The translations under genes and the position numbers were made by a program. 64,000 nucleotides of DNA from Verrucomicrobium sp. GAS474 (GTDB taxonomy: Bacteria > Verrucomicrobiota > Verrucomicrobiia > Methylacidiphilales > GAS474). Of this stretch, positions 33,294-41,391 are shown one piece after another. A model generated the notes under the pieces. The model was not told the origin of the DNA. It saw nothing but the letters and a program-made list of their open reading frames with translations, and searched no databases. Position 1 is the first letter of the stretch, and each line of letters begins with the position of its first letter. The stretch covers positions 1,302,001-1,366,000 of the forward strand of contig NZ_LT629781.1 in NCBI RefSeq assembly GCF_900105685.1, read 5' to 3'.

Positions 33294-33414
33294 GGGGAGA
33301 TCTGCTGATGAGTTAAGGGTTTGCCGGGAGAATAGACAAGGCGGTGCGGAGGGGAATTTTTGGGGTCATCTGTGTAATGACACCCAATTGCTAAATCCCG
33401 GCCGATCGGATACG

Positions 33415-34518
33415 ATGGGTCTCCCCATGCCTGCCGGAATTGAGAGTAAAGCCGATCTGGTGACGAATGTGTTGAATGAAGGTTCGGTCCGCGCTCCCTA
33501 CGGGACCGGCGATGCGGGCCTCGATGCGAAGATCAAGGCCTTCCTGGCCGAGACGGGCCTCGATCCGGCCTGCAAGGAATACTTCGAGATGGTTGTCTCG
33601 GTCTATCGGATCGCGCAGCAGGAGACGACGCCGGCCGACCGCTACCTCTTCAACCAGTCGCTGAAGGAGCTCCGCTACGCGAGCAAGATTTTCTCCCAAT
33701 ACAGGGACCGGAAAAAGGTCGTCGTCTTCGGCTCGGCCCGGACGCCGACGCGGGCGCGGGAATACCGGGCGGCCCGCGACTTCGGCGAGATGATGACGAA
33801 GCACGGCTACATGACGATCACCGGCGGCGGCGACGGCATCATGGGCGCGGCCCATGAGGGGGCGGGGCGCGAGAACAGCTTCGGGCTGAACATCGCCCTG
33901 CCGTTCGAGCAGAAGGCGAACGCGACGATCTACGGCGACTCGAAGCTGATCAACTTCCACTACTTCTTCACGCGGAAGCTGAACTTCGTGAAGGAGGCCC
34001 ACGCCATCGTCCTCTTCCCGGGCGGCTTCGGGACGATGGACGAGGGCTTCGAGGCGATCACCCTCATGCAGACCGGCAAGGCGGTGATCCGCCCCGTCGT
34101 CTTCGTCGACGCGCCGGGCGGCAACTTCTGGCGGACCTTCGAGAAATACCTCCGGGAGCACCTCCTCCGCGACGGTCTCATCTCCGAGTCCGATTTCCAC
34201 CTCTTCAAGTTCACCGACGACCTCAACGTCGCCCGCAAGGAGATTGAGGCGTTCTATTACAACTTCCATTCCTACCGGGGCATCGGGACGCAGACGGTGA
34301 TCCGCCTCCGCCGCGAGGTCCCGGAGGGGGCGCTGAAGCGGCTCCGCGACGACTTCGCCGACATCCTCCATACCGACGACGATCTTCGCGCCTGCGCCGT
34401 CTTCCCTGAGGAGGCCCACGACAAGGCGATCGCCGACCTGCCCCGCCTCTGCCTTACCTTCGACCGCAAGGCCTGGGGCCGTTTCCGCCAGTTGATCGAC
34501 CGGCTGAACGAGTTCTAA
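33415..34518 (+). CDS. LOG family protein (nucleotide/cytokinin-type phosphoribohydrolase)
   Basis: 367 residues. The Rossmann-like LOG domain has FGSARTPTRAREY, TGGGDGIMGAAHEGA and the diagnostic PGGFGTMDE, with the acid and arginine residues of the nucleoside-5'-monophosphate phosphoribohydrolases. It is longer than minimal LOG proteins (about 190 residues), with an N-terminal helical extension of about 95 residues and a C-terminal region of about 100 residues, as in the larger PpnN-like proteins. Start at ATG 33415; MPAG at 33427 is an alternative. Divergent from the methyltransferase fusion. Confidence 0.88.
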   Translation: MGLPMPAGIESKADLVTNVLNEGSVRAPYGTGDAGLDAKIKAFLAETGLDPACKEYFEMVVSVYRIAQQETTPADRYLFNQSLKELRYASKIFSQYRDRKKVVVFGSARTPTRAREYRAARDFGEMMTKHGYMTITGGGDGIMGAAHEGAGRENSFGLNIALPFEQKANATIYGDSKLINFHYFFTRKLNFVKEAHAIVLFPGGFGTMDEGFEAITLMQTGKAVIRPVVFVDAPGGNFWRTFEKYLREHLLRDGLISESDFHLFKFTDDLNVARKEIEAFYYNFHSYRGIGTQTVIRLRREVPEGALKRLRDDFADILHTDDDLRACAVFPEEAHDKAIADLPRLCLTFDRKAWGRFRQLIDRLNEF

Positions 34519-34530
34519 CCGCTCCCTCCG

Positions 34531-34998
34531 ATGAACACCCCCCGCAGGCTCCGCGTCGACGTCGCCGCGCAGCGCGTCGACCTGCTGAAGGGGGCGACGG
34601 TCCTCTGGTCGGCCCCCGTCAGCACCTCGCTCTTCGGGCTCGGGGAAGAGGAGGGGAGCAACAAGACCCCCCGGGGCCGCTTCCGCGTCGCCGAGAAGAT
34701 CGGCGACGGGGAGCCCCTCGGCACCCGCTTCGTCGGGCGGAAGCCGACCGGCGAGGTCTGGACGCCCGAGGCCCCGCTCCAGGAAGTCGATTGGGTCCTC
34801 ACCCGCATCCTCTGGCTCGAGGGCCTCGATCCGGCGAACGCGAACACGAAGGGCCGCTACGTCTATTTCCACGGGACGAACCGGGAAGACCGGATCGGCA
34901 CCCCCGCCTCCCACGGCTGCATCCGGCTGTGCAACGCCGAGATGATCGCGTTGTTCGACCGCGTCGCGGTCGGAACCGAGGTTGATATTGTCGGGTAG
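34531..34998 (+). CDS. L,D-transpeptidase (YkuD domain)
   Basis: 155 residues. The YkuD motif is complete: YFHGTNREDRIGTPASHGCIRL, with catalytic Cys130 in SHGCIRL. Such enzymes crosslink peptidoglycan (3-3 links) or attach lipoproteins to it. No signal peptide is visible at the N-terminus (MNTPRRLRVDVAAQ), so export is unexplained; the start could be misplaced or the protein cytosolic. It starts 12 bases after the LOG gene and precedes the HAD-Nudix gene by 24 bases. Confidence 0.9.
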   Translation: MNTPRRLRVDVAAQRVDLLKGATVLWSAPVSTSLFGLGEEEGSNKTPRGRFRVAEKIGDGEPLGTRFVGRKPTGEVWTPEAPLQEVDWVLTRILWLEGLDPANANTKGRYVYFHGTNREDRIGTPASHGCIRLCNAEMIALFDRVAVGTEVDIVG

Positions 34999-35022
34999 GG
35001 GAGGTAGCTTCTCCTTCCCCTC

Positions 35023-36096
35023 ATGGCCGTCATCAAGAACCTCATCCTCGACTGGTCGGGCACCCTGGTCGACGACTTCCCGCCGGTGCTGACGGCGACC
35101 AATGCCCTCTTCGAGAAGCGGGGGAAGCCCGCCTTCAGCCGGGACGAGTTCCGGGAGAAATTCCGCCTTCCCTACGCCGAGTTTTACAAGGATCACCTCC
35201 CGGACGCGACGATGGAGGAGCTGGAACTCGACTATCACGAGGCCTTCCGCCACATCCAGGAGGAGATCCCGCTCCTCCCCTTCGCCCGCGATTTCCTCGA
35301 CTACGCGCACGGCCGGAAGATGCCCGTCTTCCTTCTCAGCACGATCCATGCGGACCACTTCGCCGTCCAGAGCGCCCGCCTCGGCATCGCCGACTGCTTC
35401 ACGCAGGCCTACACCCGCGCCCTCGACAAGCGGAAGACGATCACCGTCCTCCTCGCCGAGCACGGCCTCGATCCGGCGGAGACCCTCTTCGTCGGCGACA
35501 TGCAGCACGACATCGAGACCGCCCGCCACGGCGGCGTGACGAGCTGCGCCGTGCTGACCGGCTACGACTCCCTCGCGAAGCTCAAGGCGAGCAATCCCGA
35601 CCTCCTCTTCCAGAACCTCCACCAAGTCCGCCAGTGGCTCGAGCAGAACCGGACCGACGCCCATGCGGCCCCGCCCGTCCCGACCGTCGGCGCGCTGATC
35701 TACAACGCGCGGGGCGAGGTGCTGATGATCGAGACCTACAAGTGGAGCCACTGCTGGGGCATCCCCGGCGGCAAGATCAAGGGGGGCGAGACCGCCCTCG
35801 ACGCCGTCCGCCGCGAGGTCCGCGAGGAGACGGGGCTCGACCTCGCCGAGATCCGCTTCGCCGGGGTCCAGGACTGCCTCTACCCGCCCGAGTTCTTCAG
35901 GAAGGCCCATTTCCTCCTCCTCACCTACACGGCGGCGCTCCCTCCCGGGGCCTCCGACGCGGTGACGCTCAACGAGGAGGCCGACCGCTTCCGCTGGGTG
36001 AAGCCCGGGGAGGCCCTCTCCCTCAACCTGAACGGCCCCAGCCGGGCCTTATTGAACCATGTCCGATCGCATCCTGATCTCGCGTTTGCGCGTTAG
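35023..36096 (+). CDS. HAD hydrolase-Nudix hydrolase fusion
   Basis: 357 residues. Residues 1-210 are a HAD phosphatase-like domain: motif I is D10-W-S-G-T, motif IV is VGDMQHDIETA. The second Asp of motif I (general acid in most phosphatases) is Ser12; DWAGT occurs in phosphonoacetaldehyde hydrolases. Residues ~225-357 are a Nudix domain with the Nudix box G-x5-E-x7-REVREETGL. Both halves act on phosphorylated metabolites; the fusion may remove pyrophosphate and then phosphate from a nucleotide. Its 3' end overlaps folB by 38 bases, and dihydroneopterin triphosphate breakdown is an attractive but unproven role. Confidence 0.88.
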   Translation: MAVIKNLILDWSGTLVDDFPPVLTATNALFEKRGKPAFSRDEFREKFRLPYAEFYKDHLPDATMEELELDYHEAFRHIQEEIPLLPFARDFLDYAHGRKMPVFLLSTIHADHFAVQSARLGIADCFTQAYTRALDKRKTITVLLAEHGLDPAETLFVGDMQHDIETARHGGVTSCAVLTGYDSLAKLKASNPDLLFQNLHQVRQWLEQNRTDAHAAPPVPTVGALIYNARGEVLMIETYKWSHCWGIPGGKIKGGETALDAVRREVREETGLDLAEIRFAGVQDCLYPPEFFRKAHFLLLTYTAALPPGASDAVTLNEEADRFRWVKPGEALSLNLNGPSRALLNHVRSHPDLAFAR

Positions 36097-36421
36097 CACC
36101 TTCATCGGCCTCTACGACGAGGAGCGGGCGCGGGAGCAGGAGGTCGTCTTCTCCGTCGAGATCGAGCCCGCGCCCGGCGCCATCGCCGCCGCCGCGGCGG
36201 GCGACGACATCGAGAACACCGTCGACTACAGCGGCGCGGCCCAGATGATCCGCGCCGTCGCCGCGTCGCGTCCCCGCCGCCTGCTGGAGACATTGGCCGA
36301 GGAGACGGCGACGGCCCTCTTCGCCCTCCCCGGGATCGTCGGCCTGACGCTCCAGATCGACAAGTTCGTCCTCCCCGGGGCCGACTCGACCAGCGTCCGC
36401 ATCGTGCGGCGGAAGGAATGA
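36059..36421 (+). CDS. folB: Dihydroneopterin aldolase
   Basis: 120 residues of the FolB/tunnelling fold: DRILISRLRVSTFIGLYDEERAREQEV at the N-terminus, NTVDYSGAAQMIRAV with the conserved Asp-Tyr, LLETLAEETA, and a C-terminal LQIDKFVLPGA. It cleaves dihydroneopterin to hydroxymethyldihydropterin in folate synthesis. It overlaps the end of the HAD-Nudix gene by 38 bases and the next ABC-2 permease start by 4 bases. Confidence 0.92.
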   Translation: MSDRILISRLRVSTFIGLYDEERAREQEVVFSVEIEPAPGAIAAAAAGDDIENTVDYSGAAQMIRAVAASRPRRLLETLAEETATALFALPGIVGLTLQIDKFVLPGADSTSVRIVRRKE

Positions 36422-37272
36422 CCATGCCCGAAACGCTGGCTCCCTCCCTTGCCGTCCCGCCCCTGCGCGGCCTCCTCCGGGGGTGGCGCGGGATCTTCGC
36501 GCTCGGCTTCCAGAGCGCGCTGATCTACCGCTGGGGCTTCTTCCTCCGCGTCTTCTCCAGCCTCCTGCCGCTCATCGTCACCTGGTTCGTCTGGGGGGCG
36601 GTCTACCAGGGGAAGGGGACCCTCGGCGGCTATTCGTGGGCCTCGATGATGGCCTATTACTTCGCCCTCCTGATCCTCGACAACGGCTTCGCGCCGACCG
36701 AGGACGACTTCCAGATCGCCGCCGACATCCGCGACGGGAAGATCAGCCAGATCCTCCTCCGCCCGCTCAACTACGGGGCCTACCGCTTCCTCCTCTTCGT
36801 CTCCTCGCGGGCGGCCCATCTCCTCTTCGCCGCCCTGCCGCTGGCGGCGATCCTCTGGTACTTCCGCGAGGTCTTCGTCGACGTGCCGCTCCACCGGACC
36901 CTCCTGCCCGCCCTCGTCGCCTTCTGCGGCTCGGCGGTCCTCCAGTTCGCGGTCTCGTTCATGACCGGGCTCCTCGCCTTCTGGCTGCTGGAGGTCGGCG
37001 GGATCGTCTTCATCCTCTTCTCGCTCGAGTTCCTCGTCGGCGGCCACATCTTCCCCATCGACCTCCTCCCCGAGCCGTGGCGGACCCTCGCCATCTGCTC
37101 CCCCTTCGCCAGCCAATATTGGTTCCCCGTCTCGGTCCTCCTCGGCCACGTCGAGGGGGCGGCGCTCTGGAAGGGCTTCGCGCTCCAGGCCTTCTGGATC
37201 GGCGCGGCGCTGACGCTCGCCGCCTTCATCTGGAAGCGCGGGCTGAAGCGGTATACGGCGGTGGGCGGCTAA
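36418..37272 (+). CDS. ABC-2 family transporter permease (DUF990-like), subunit 1
   Basis: 284 residues with six membrane helices. GFQSALIYRWGFFLRVFSSLLPL, GKISQILLRPLNYGAYRF and EFLVGGHIFPIDLLPEPWR are typical of paired ABC2_membrane_6 permeases. The DxRDGKISQILLRP segment lies between the second and third helices. It forms a pair with the next gene; the ATPase that should drive them is not in this neighbourhood. Substrate unknown, possibly an envelope lipid. It overlaps the folB stop by 4 bases. Confidence 0.85.
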   Translation: MTMPETLAPSLAVPPLRGLLRGWRGIFALGFQSALIYRWGFFLRVFSSLLPLIVTWFVWGAVYQGKGTLGGYSWASMMAYYFALLILDNGFAPTEDDFQIAADIRDGKISQILLRPLNYGAYRFLLFVSSRAAHLLFAALPLAAILWYFREVFVDVPLHRTLLPALVAFCGSAVLQFAVSFMTGLLAFWLLEVGGIVFILFSLEFLVGGHIFPIDLLPEPWRTLAICSPFASQYWFPVSVLLGHVEGAALWKGFALQAFWIGAALTLAAFIWKRGLKRYTAVGG

Positions 37273-37286
37273 GGAAACCCAAGCTT

Positions 37287-38099
37287 ATGCTCGCCCTGCT
37301 CTCCAAACTCCGGCACCTCCTCGCCATCTGGCTCGCGCAGGGGAAGTATTCCCTCGCGCGGGAGATGATGTTCCGGGGGAACTTCATCATCTGGATCGCC
37401 GTCGAGGTCTGCTGGTTCGTCCTCCAGCTCGTCTTCATCCGGGTCCTCTACCTCCACGTCGACGCGATCGCCGGATGGACGCAGTGGGAGATGGTCCTCC
37501 TCGTCGGCCTGAGCCAGCTGGTGCAGCAGCTCTTCCAGACCTTCTTCATGGTCAACTTCCTCCAGTTCCCCGACCTGATCCGGGAGGGGAAGCTCGACTT
37601 CCTCCTGCTGCGGCCCGCGCCGATTCTCTTCCTCGTCTCGATCCGGCAGTGGGACGTCGGCTCGATCCTCAACTCGCTCCTCGGCGCGGCGGTCTCGGTC
37701 TGGGCGCTGGGCCACCTCGGGGTCGGGATCACCGCCGGGGGCCTCGCCGCCGCGGCGGGCTTCGTCGTCCTTGGCGTCGCGTTCCATTGGGCGATCATGC
37801 TCCTCCTCGTGACGCCCGCGTTTTGGGTGACGAACGCGCGGGGCTTCATCGGGGTCTATTACCAACTCTTCAACATCGCTCGGCAGCCGCGCGAGGCCTT
37901 CAAAGGGGTCTTCCTCCGGCTCTTCACCTGGGCGATCCCGGTCCTGCTGGTGGCGAATCTTCCCGTGCGGATGCTGGCGGGAAAGGGGATTCCCCTCGGC
38001 GCGACGGCGTGGCTGGTGGCGGGGACGGGGGTACTCTGTCTGGCGGCCTCGTGGTTTTTCCACTTCGGGTTGCGGCGATATACGAGCGCGTCGTCTTGA
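37287..38099 (+). CDS. ABC-2 family transporter permease (DUF990-like), subunit 2
   Basis: 270 residues, again six membrane helices, with MMFRGNFIIWIAVEVCWF, LIREGKLDFLLLRPAPILF and FGLRRYTSASS. The latter ends match the partner's GLKRYTAVGG, so the two form the usual heteromeric membrane half. It starts 14 bases after subunit 1. The inverted repeat pair follows its stop. Confidence 0.85.
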   Translation: MLALLSKLRHLLAIWLAQGKYSLAREMMFRGNFIIWIAVEVCWFVLQLVFIRVLYLHVDAIAGWTQWEMVLLVGLSQLVQQLFQTFFMVNFLQFPDLIREGKLDFLLLRPAPILFLVSIRQWDVGSILNSLLGAAVSVWALGHLGVGITAGGLAAAAGFVVLGVAFHWAIMLLLVTPAFWVTNARGFIGVYYQLFNIARQPREAFKGVFLRLFTWAIPVLLVANLPVRMLAGKGIPLGATAWLVAGTGVLCLAASWFFHFGLRRYTSASS

Positions 38100-38116
38100 G
38101 GGGCGGCGGCCGTCTC

Positions 38117-38352
38117 TTCGACCCTGAAAGGGTCGAAGAAATTAGCCGGGGGTTGAGCGACGCGACACCCCCGGATTCAAGAGCGGAAAGGAGCCGCCCC
38201 GTCATCGGGCTGGCCCGTTCCTTTGAGGGAGGCGGGGCGCGCCTCGGCGGCTTCCTGCGACCCCTGCGGGGTCGAATCCCTCTCGTCGGTTATTCCAGGG
38301 GTGTCGGGCTTTGCCCTCAACCCCCGGCTACCTTCTTTGATCCCTTCGGGAT
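38117..38352. repeat. Inverted pair of a second repeat type
   Basis: The 279-base gap between the converging permease and glycosyltransferase genes is filled with repeats. The left arm (about 38117-38180) reads GACCCTGAAAGGGTC, then GAAGAA, TTAGCCGGGGGTTGAG and CGACACCCCCGGATTCAA. Read on the minus strand, the right arm (about 38352-38291) gives GATCCCGAAGGGATC, AAAGAA, GTAGCCGGGGGTTGAG and CGACACCCCTGGAATAA. Each arm has a short palindrome plus a long imperfect hairpin; a further palindrome GACCCCTGCGGGGTC lies between. It looks like a REP/BIME-type element. Confidence 0.8.
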
Positions 38353-38378
38353 CACTGGGGATGTCCGAAAGAAAGGCT

Positions 38379-39956
38379 CTAACGGCCGTCCGGATTCTTC
38401 ATGTGGAAGAGATACAGATCGGTCTCATCGGCCTCGTCGTGGCTGTCGATCTCGATCAGGTCGGCCGCTTTTTTCGGGAAGAGCTTTGCCGGGTTGACGT
38501 CGAGGGTCGCCGCCTCGCCCGGGCCGCCGAGGCCGCAGATGACGCCCGCGATGAGCCAGATCCGGCCCGCGGGGCGGTGTTCCCGGAGGTAGGGGACGAT
38601 GGGGGGGTAGACCTGGTCCGGGTCCCAATCGGTGTAGACGGCGGGAGGGACGGGATGGAAGCCGAGTTGCCGCGCGTAGAAGCGGTAGGCGTGCTCGCCG
38701 CTTCGGTCGACGAGGACGAGGTCGCCGGGTCGGTAGCGGGACTGGAGAAGCCGCTCGGTCACCTTCACTTCCTGGAAGAGGCGCGGATGGGTGTAGTGCT
38801 TCGCGGCGCGGGTCGTCGGCGCGATGAGCGGGACGACGACCAGGATCGCGACGACGGCCGGGCGGAGGGCGAAGGTGCGGATCGCCAGCGCCAGGCCGAG
38901 GGCCGGGAGGAGGCACATGAACGGGATCAGGAAGAGGAGCATCCGGACGGAAAGCGGATAGAGCCGCGCCCCCGCCCCGGCGAGGGCGGCGACGATCAGG
39001 AGGACGAGGAAGCTTCCCAGCCGCCAGTCCCGCCGGAAGAGGACGGGGAATCCGGCGAGCATGAAGAGGCCGATCAGGACGAGGCCGACGAGGGTGACGG
39101 GATGGGGCATGCCGATCTGCCAGATCCAGGTGTAGTCGAAGAGATGGCAGGCGGTGTGGCCGATCCAGGCGAGGTTCGCCCAGAGCCCGGCGCCGAGGCC
39201 GGGCATGAAGGAGGAGGCCCAGAAATTCTGGAGGAAGTCGTTCTTCTTCGCGTTCCGGAGGAGGAAGAAATAGTTCAGCCCCTCGACGGCGATCCAGACG
39301 GCCCCGGCGGCGAGGGCCCGCCGGAAGAGCGGCACCGATTTCTCCCGCCACGCCGCGAGGAGGAGGGTGCCGCCGATCGCCGCGAGGGAGAAAAGGGCGG
39401 GATGGGAGAAGAGGAGCGCGAGGGCTCCGGCGAGGACGAGCCAACGGAAGCGGAGCCGCCCCTCGCCGTGGAGCGCGAGGAGGAGGAAGAGGAGGAGGGA
39501 GGCGACGGCGTCGGTCTCGTACTGCTTGAACTCGACGGAGAAGAAGTTGAGCTGCCGGTTCAGGGCGAAGAGGGCCATGCCGAAGACGGCGGGCCACGAA
39601 GGGGAGGGGCAGAGCAGCCGGAGGGCCGCCCGGCCGAGGAAGAGGACGGCGATGCCCGAAAGGAGGGGGACGGTGCGGAGGGCGTAGTCGGTCTGCCCGA
39701 AGAGGAGGAAGGCCGCCTTGAAGGTGAGGAGGAGTCCGATGGGGGCGACCTGGTCGTTGTCGAGGGGATGGAAGAGGCCGAGGAAGGAGCGGTCGGCGAT
39801 GTTGTTCGCCAGCATCGCCTCGTCGAGCCAGAGGGAACGGCCGCAGGCGTATTCCTTCACGCGGAGGACGATCCCGACGGCGAGGAGGAGCCAGATCAGG
39901 AGGTCGGGGTTGGCCAGTTTCCGCGCGGCGTCGCGGAGGGGGGAGGGGGGGGTCAT
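38379..39956 (-). CDS. GT-C fold membrane glycosyltransferase
   Basis: 525 residues with about eleven membrane helices and a soluble C-terminal domain after residue ~400. SLWLDEAML in the first loop is the acidic motif of GT39-like, lipid-linked-sugar transferases. The C-terminal domain has ERLLQSRYRPGDLVLVD and YTDWDPDQVYPP. Acceptor unknown. Little similarity beyond architecture to the glycosyltransferase at 14.4 kb. Confidence 0.78.
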   Translation of the reverse strand: MTPPSPLRDAARKLANPDLLIWLLLAVGIVLRVKEYACGRSLWLDEAMLANNIADRSFLGLFHPLDNDQVAPIGLLLTFKAAFLLFGQTDYALRTVPLLSGIAVLFLGRAALRLLCPSPSWPAVFGMALFALNRQLNFFSVEFKQYETDAVASLLLFLLLALHGEGRLRFRWLVLAGALALLFSHPALFSLAAIGGTLLLAAWREKSVPLFRRALAAGAVWIAVEGLNYFFLLRNAKKNDFLQNFWASSFMPGLGAGLWANLAWIGHTACHLFDYTWIWQIGMPHPVTLVGLVLIGLFMLAGFPVLFRRDWRLGSFLVLLIVAALAGAGARLYPLSVRMLLFLIPFMCLLPALGLALAIRTFALRPAVVAILVVVPLIAPTTRAAKHYTHPRLFQEVKVTERLLQSRYRPGDLVLVDRSGEHAYRFYARQLGFHPVPPAVYTDWDPDQVYPPIVPYLREHRPAGRIWLIAGVICGLGGPGEAATLDVNPAKLFPKKAADLIEIDSHDEADETDLYLFHMKNPDGR

Positions 39957-40093
39957 AGTCTGGGGATGGGGCTTATCCGGGGCGCTCCAATCGAGCAGGG
40001 AGGAGGGCCCCGGGCAAGGAGGAATTGCCCCTCCGGAACGCCTTAGGGTGGGCCTTGCCTGAAGCGGCGATTGGGCCTATCCTGTTCCTCCCT

Positions 40094-40561
40094 ATGAGTT
40101 CCCCCTCTTTGATGGCCCGGATCGACGACGATTTGAAGAAGGCGATGCTCGCCCGTGCCGCGGAGCGCCTCTCCGTCCTCCGCATGCTGAAATCGGCGAT
40201 CAAATACGCCGCCATCGAGAACGCCGGGGCCTCGGCCTCGGCCGTCCCGACTGATGCCGACGTGACGACGGTCCTCCGCAAGGAGGTCAAGAAGCGGCAG
40301 GACGCCGTCGCCGGGTTCGAGAGCGGCGGCCGCCCGGAACTCGCCGCGAAGGAGCAGGCCGAGATCGCGATCCTCGACGAATACCTCCCCACCCCCCTCT
40401 CCCCCGCCGAGCTGGAGGAGATCGTGAAGGCCTCGATCGCCGAGGTCGGCGCGACGGGCAAGGCCCAGATGGGCCAGGTGATCAAGGCGGCGCAGGCGAA
40501 GGCGGCGGGCCGGGTCGACGGGAAGACGCTGAGCCAGCTCGTCCAGAAACTCCTTCCCTAA
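40094..40561 (+). CDS. GatB/YqeY domain protein
   Basis: 155 residues matching YqeY: LMARIDDDLKKAMLARAAERLSVLRML, RKEVKKRQDAVAGFESGGR, EYLPTPLSPAEL and a C-terminal helix region with VDGKTLSQLVQKLL. The domain is related to the tRNA-contacting tail of GatB, but free YqeY has no settled function. The frame extends upstream, but ATG at 40094 gives the usual N-terminus. It precedes the heme operon by 20 bases. Confidence 0.92.
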   Translation: MSSPSLMARIDDDLKKAMLARAAERLSVLRMLKSAIKYAAIENAGASASAVPTDADVTTVLRKEVKKRQDAVAGFESGGRPELAAKEQAEIAILDEYLPTPLSPAELEEIVKASIAEVGATGKAQMGQVIKAAQAKAAGRVDGKTLSQLVQKLLP

Positions 40562-40581
40562 TCCCCCAGCGTACCCTCCCC

Positions 40582-41391
40582 ATGGAAGACCGGCTCTGGT
40601 TCGCTCTCGGCACCGTGCTGGCCCTGGTCAGCGCGGGCTGGTCGGCCTATGCCTTCGGCGCGGGGCGCTCCCAGCACACGCGCTGGAACAACGCCCTCCT
40701 CCTCCTCGCCTGGCTGGCGATGTCGGTCTTCCTCTCGGAGCGGGGGAAGCGGATCGGCCACTGCCCGCTCACGAACCTCTTCGAGACCCTCGCCTTTCTC
40801 GACTGGTCGCTCCTCCTCACCTACCTCGTCATCGGGACCGCCTACCGCGTCTCGGTCCTCGGGGCCTTCACCGCCCCCGTCGCCGCCGCCACGGGGGTCT
40901 TCGCCTTCATCGTCGCCGTCCCGAGCGACGTCCCCCGGGAGCTGCCCGACCTCGGCTGGCCGCTGGAGCTCCACGCCTCGTTCAGCCTCCTCGCCTACGG
41001 AGCCCTCGGCATCGGGGCCGTCGCCTCGGCCCTCTACCTCGTCCAGGAACGGCAGCTGAAGGACCACCAGCTGCGGCAATGGTTCTACCGCCTCCCCGCG
41101 ATGGGCGACCTCGCCCGGATCCAGCGGCGGGTCCTCGTCTGGGGCTTCGCGCTCCTCACCCTCGGCCTCGTCGCCGGGATCGCGGTGACCCGCGCCGGGG
41201 GGATCGACTGGGTGAAGATCGTCTGGTCGGCGGGCGTCTGGGTCCTCTACCTCCACCTCGTCCTCTCCCCCCGCCTCTTCGGCTTCGGCGCGCGCCGCGT
41301 CGCGTGGTGCTCCGTCGGGAGCTACGTCTTCATCCTGCTCACGTTCTGGGGGATCAACTCCCTGAGCCACGCCCACCGGTTTTCCTCATGA
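40582..41391 (+). CDS. CcsA/HemX-like cytochrome c assembly membrane protein
   Basis: 269 residues with eight membrane helices. The order of helices and the loop LTNLFETLAFLDWS (between helices 2 and 3) plus LHASFSLLAYGALG and NSLSHAHRF near the end match the CcmC/CcsA/HemX family. The tryptophan-rich WWD heme motif is not obvious, so it is closer to HemX, which often sits beside hemA and is thought to affect heme or HemA levels. Its stop overlaps the hemA start by 4 bases (ATGA). Confidence 0.85.
   Translation: MEDRLWFALGTVLALVSAGWSAYAFGAGRSQHTRWNNALLLLAWLAMSVFLSERGKRIGHCPLTNLFETLAFLDWSLLLTYLVIGTAYRVSVLGAFTAPVAAATGVFAFIVAVPSDVPRELPDLGWPLELHASFSLLAYGALGIGAVASALYLVQERQLKDHQLRQWFYRLPAMGDLARIQRRVLVWGFALLTLGLVAGIAVTRAGGIDWVKIVWSAGVWVLYLHLVLSPRLFGFGARRVAWCSVGSYVFILLTFWGINSLSHAHRFSS

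Noticed and set aside
33294-33414. Riboswitch upstream of the methyltransferase/MTHFR fusion
   Set aside because: The leader is only about 120 bases, shared with a divergent gene, and no SAM, SAH or B12 riboswitch core could be recognised by eye.
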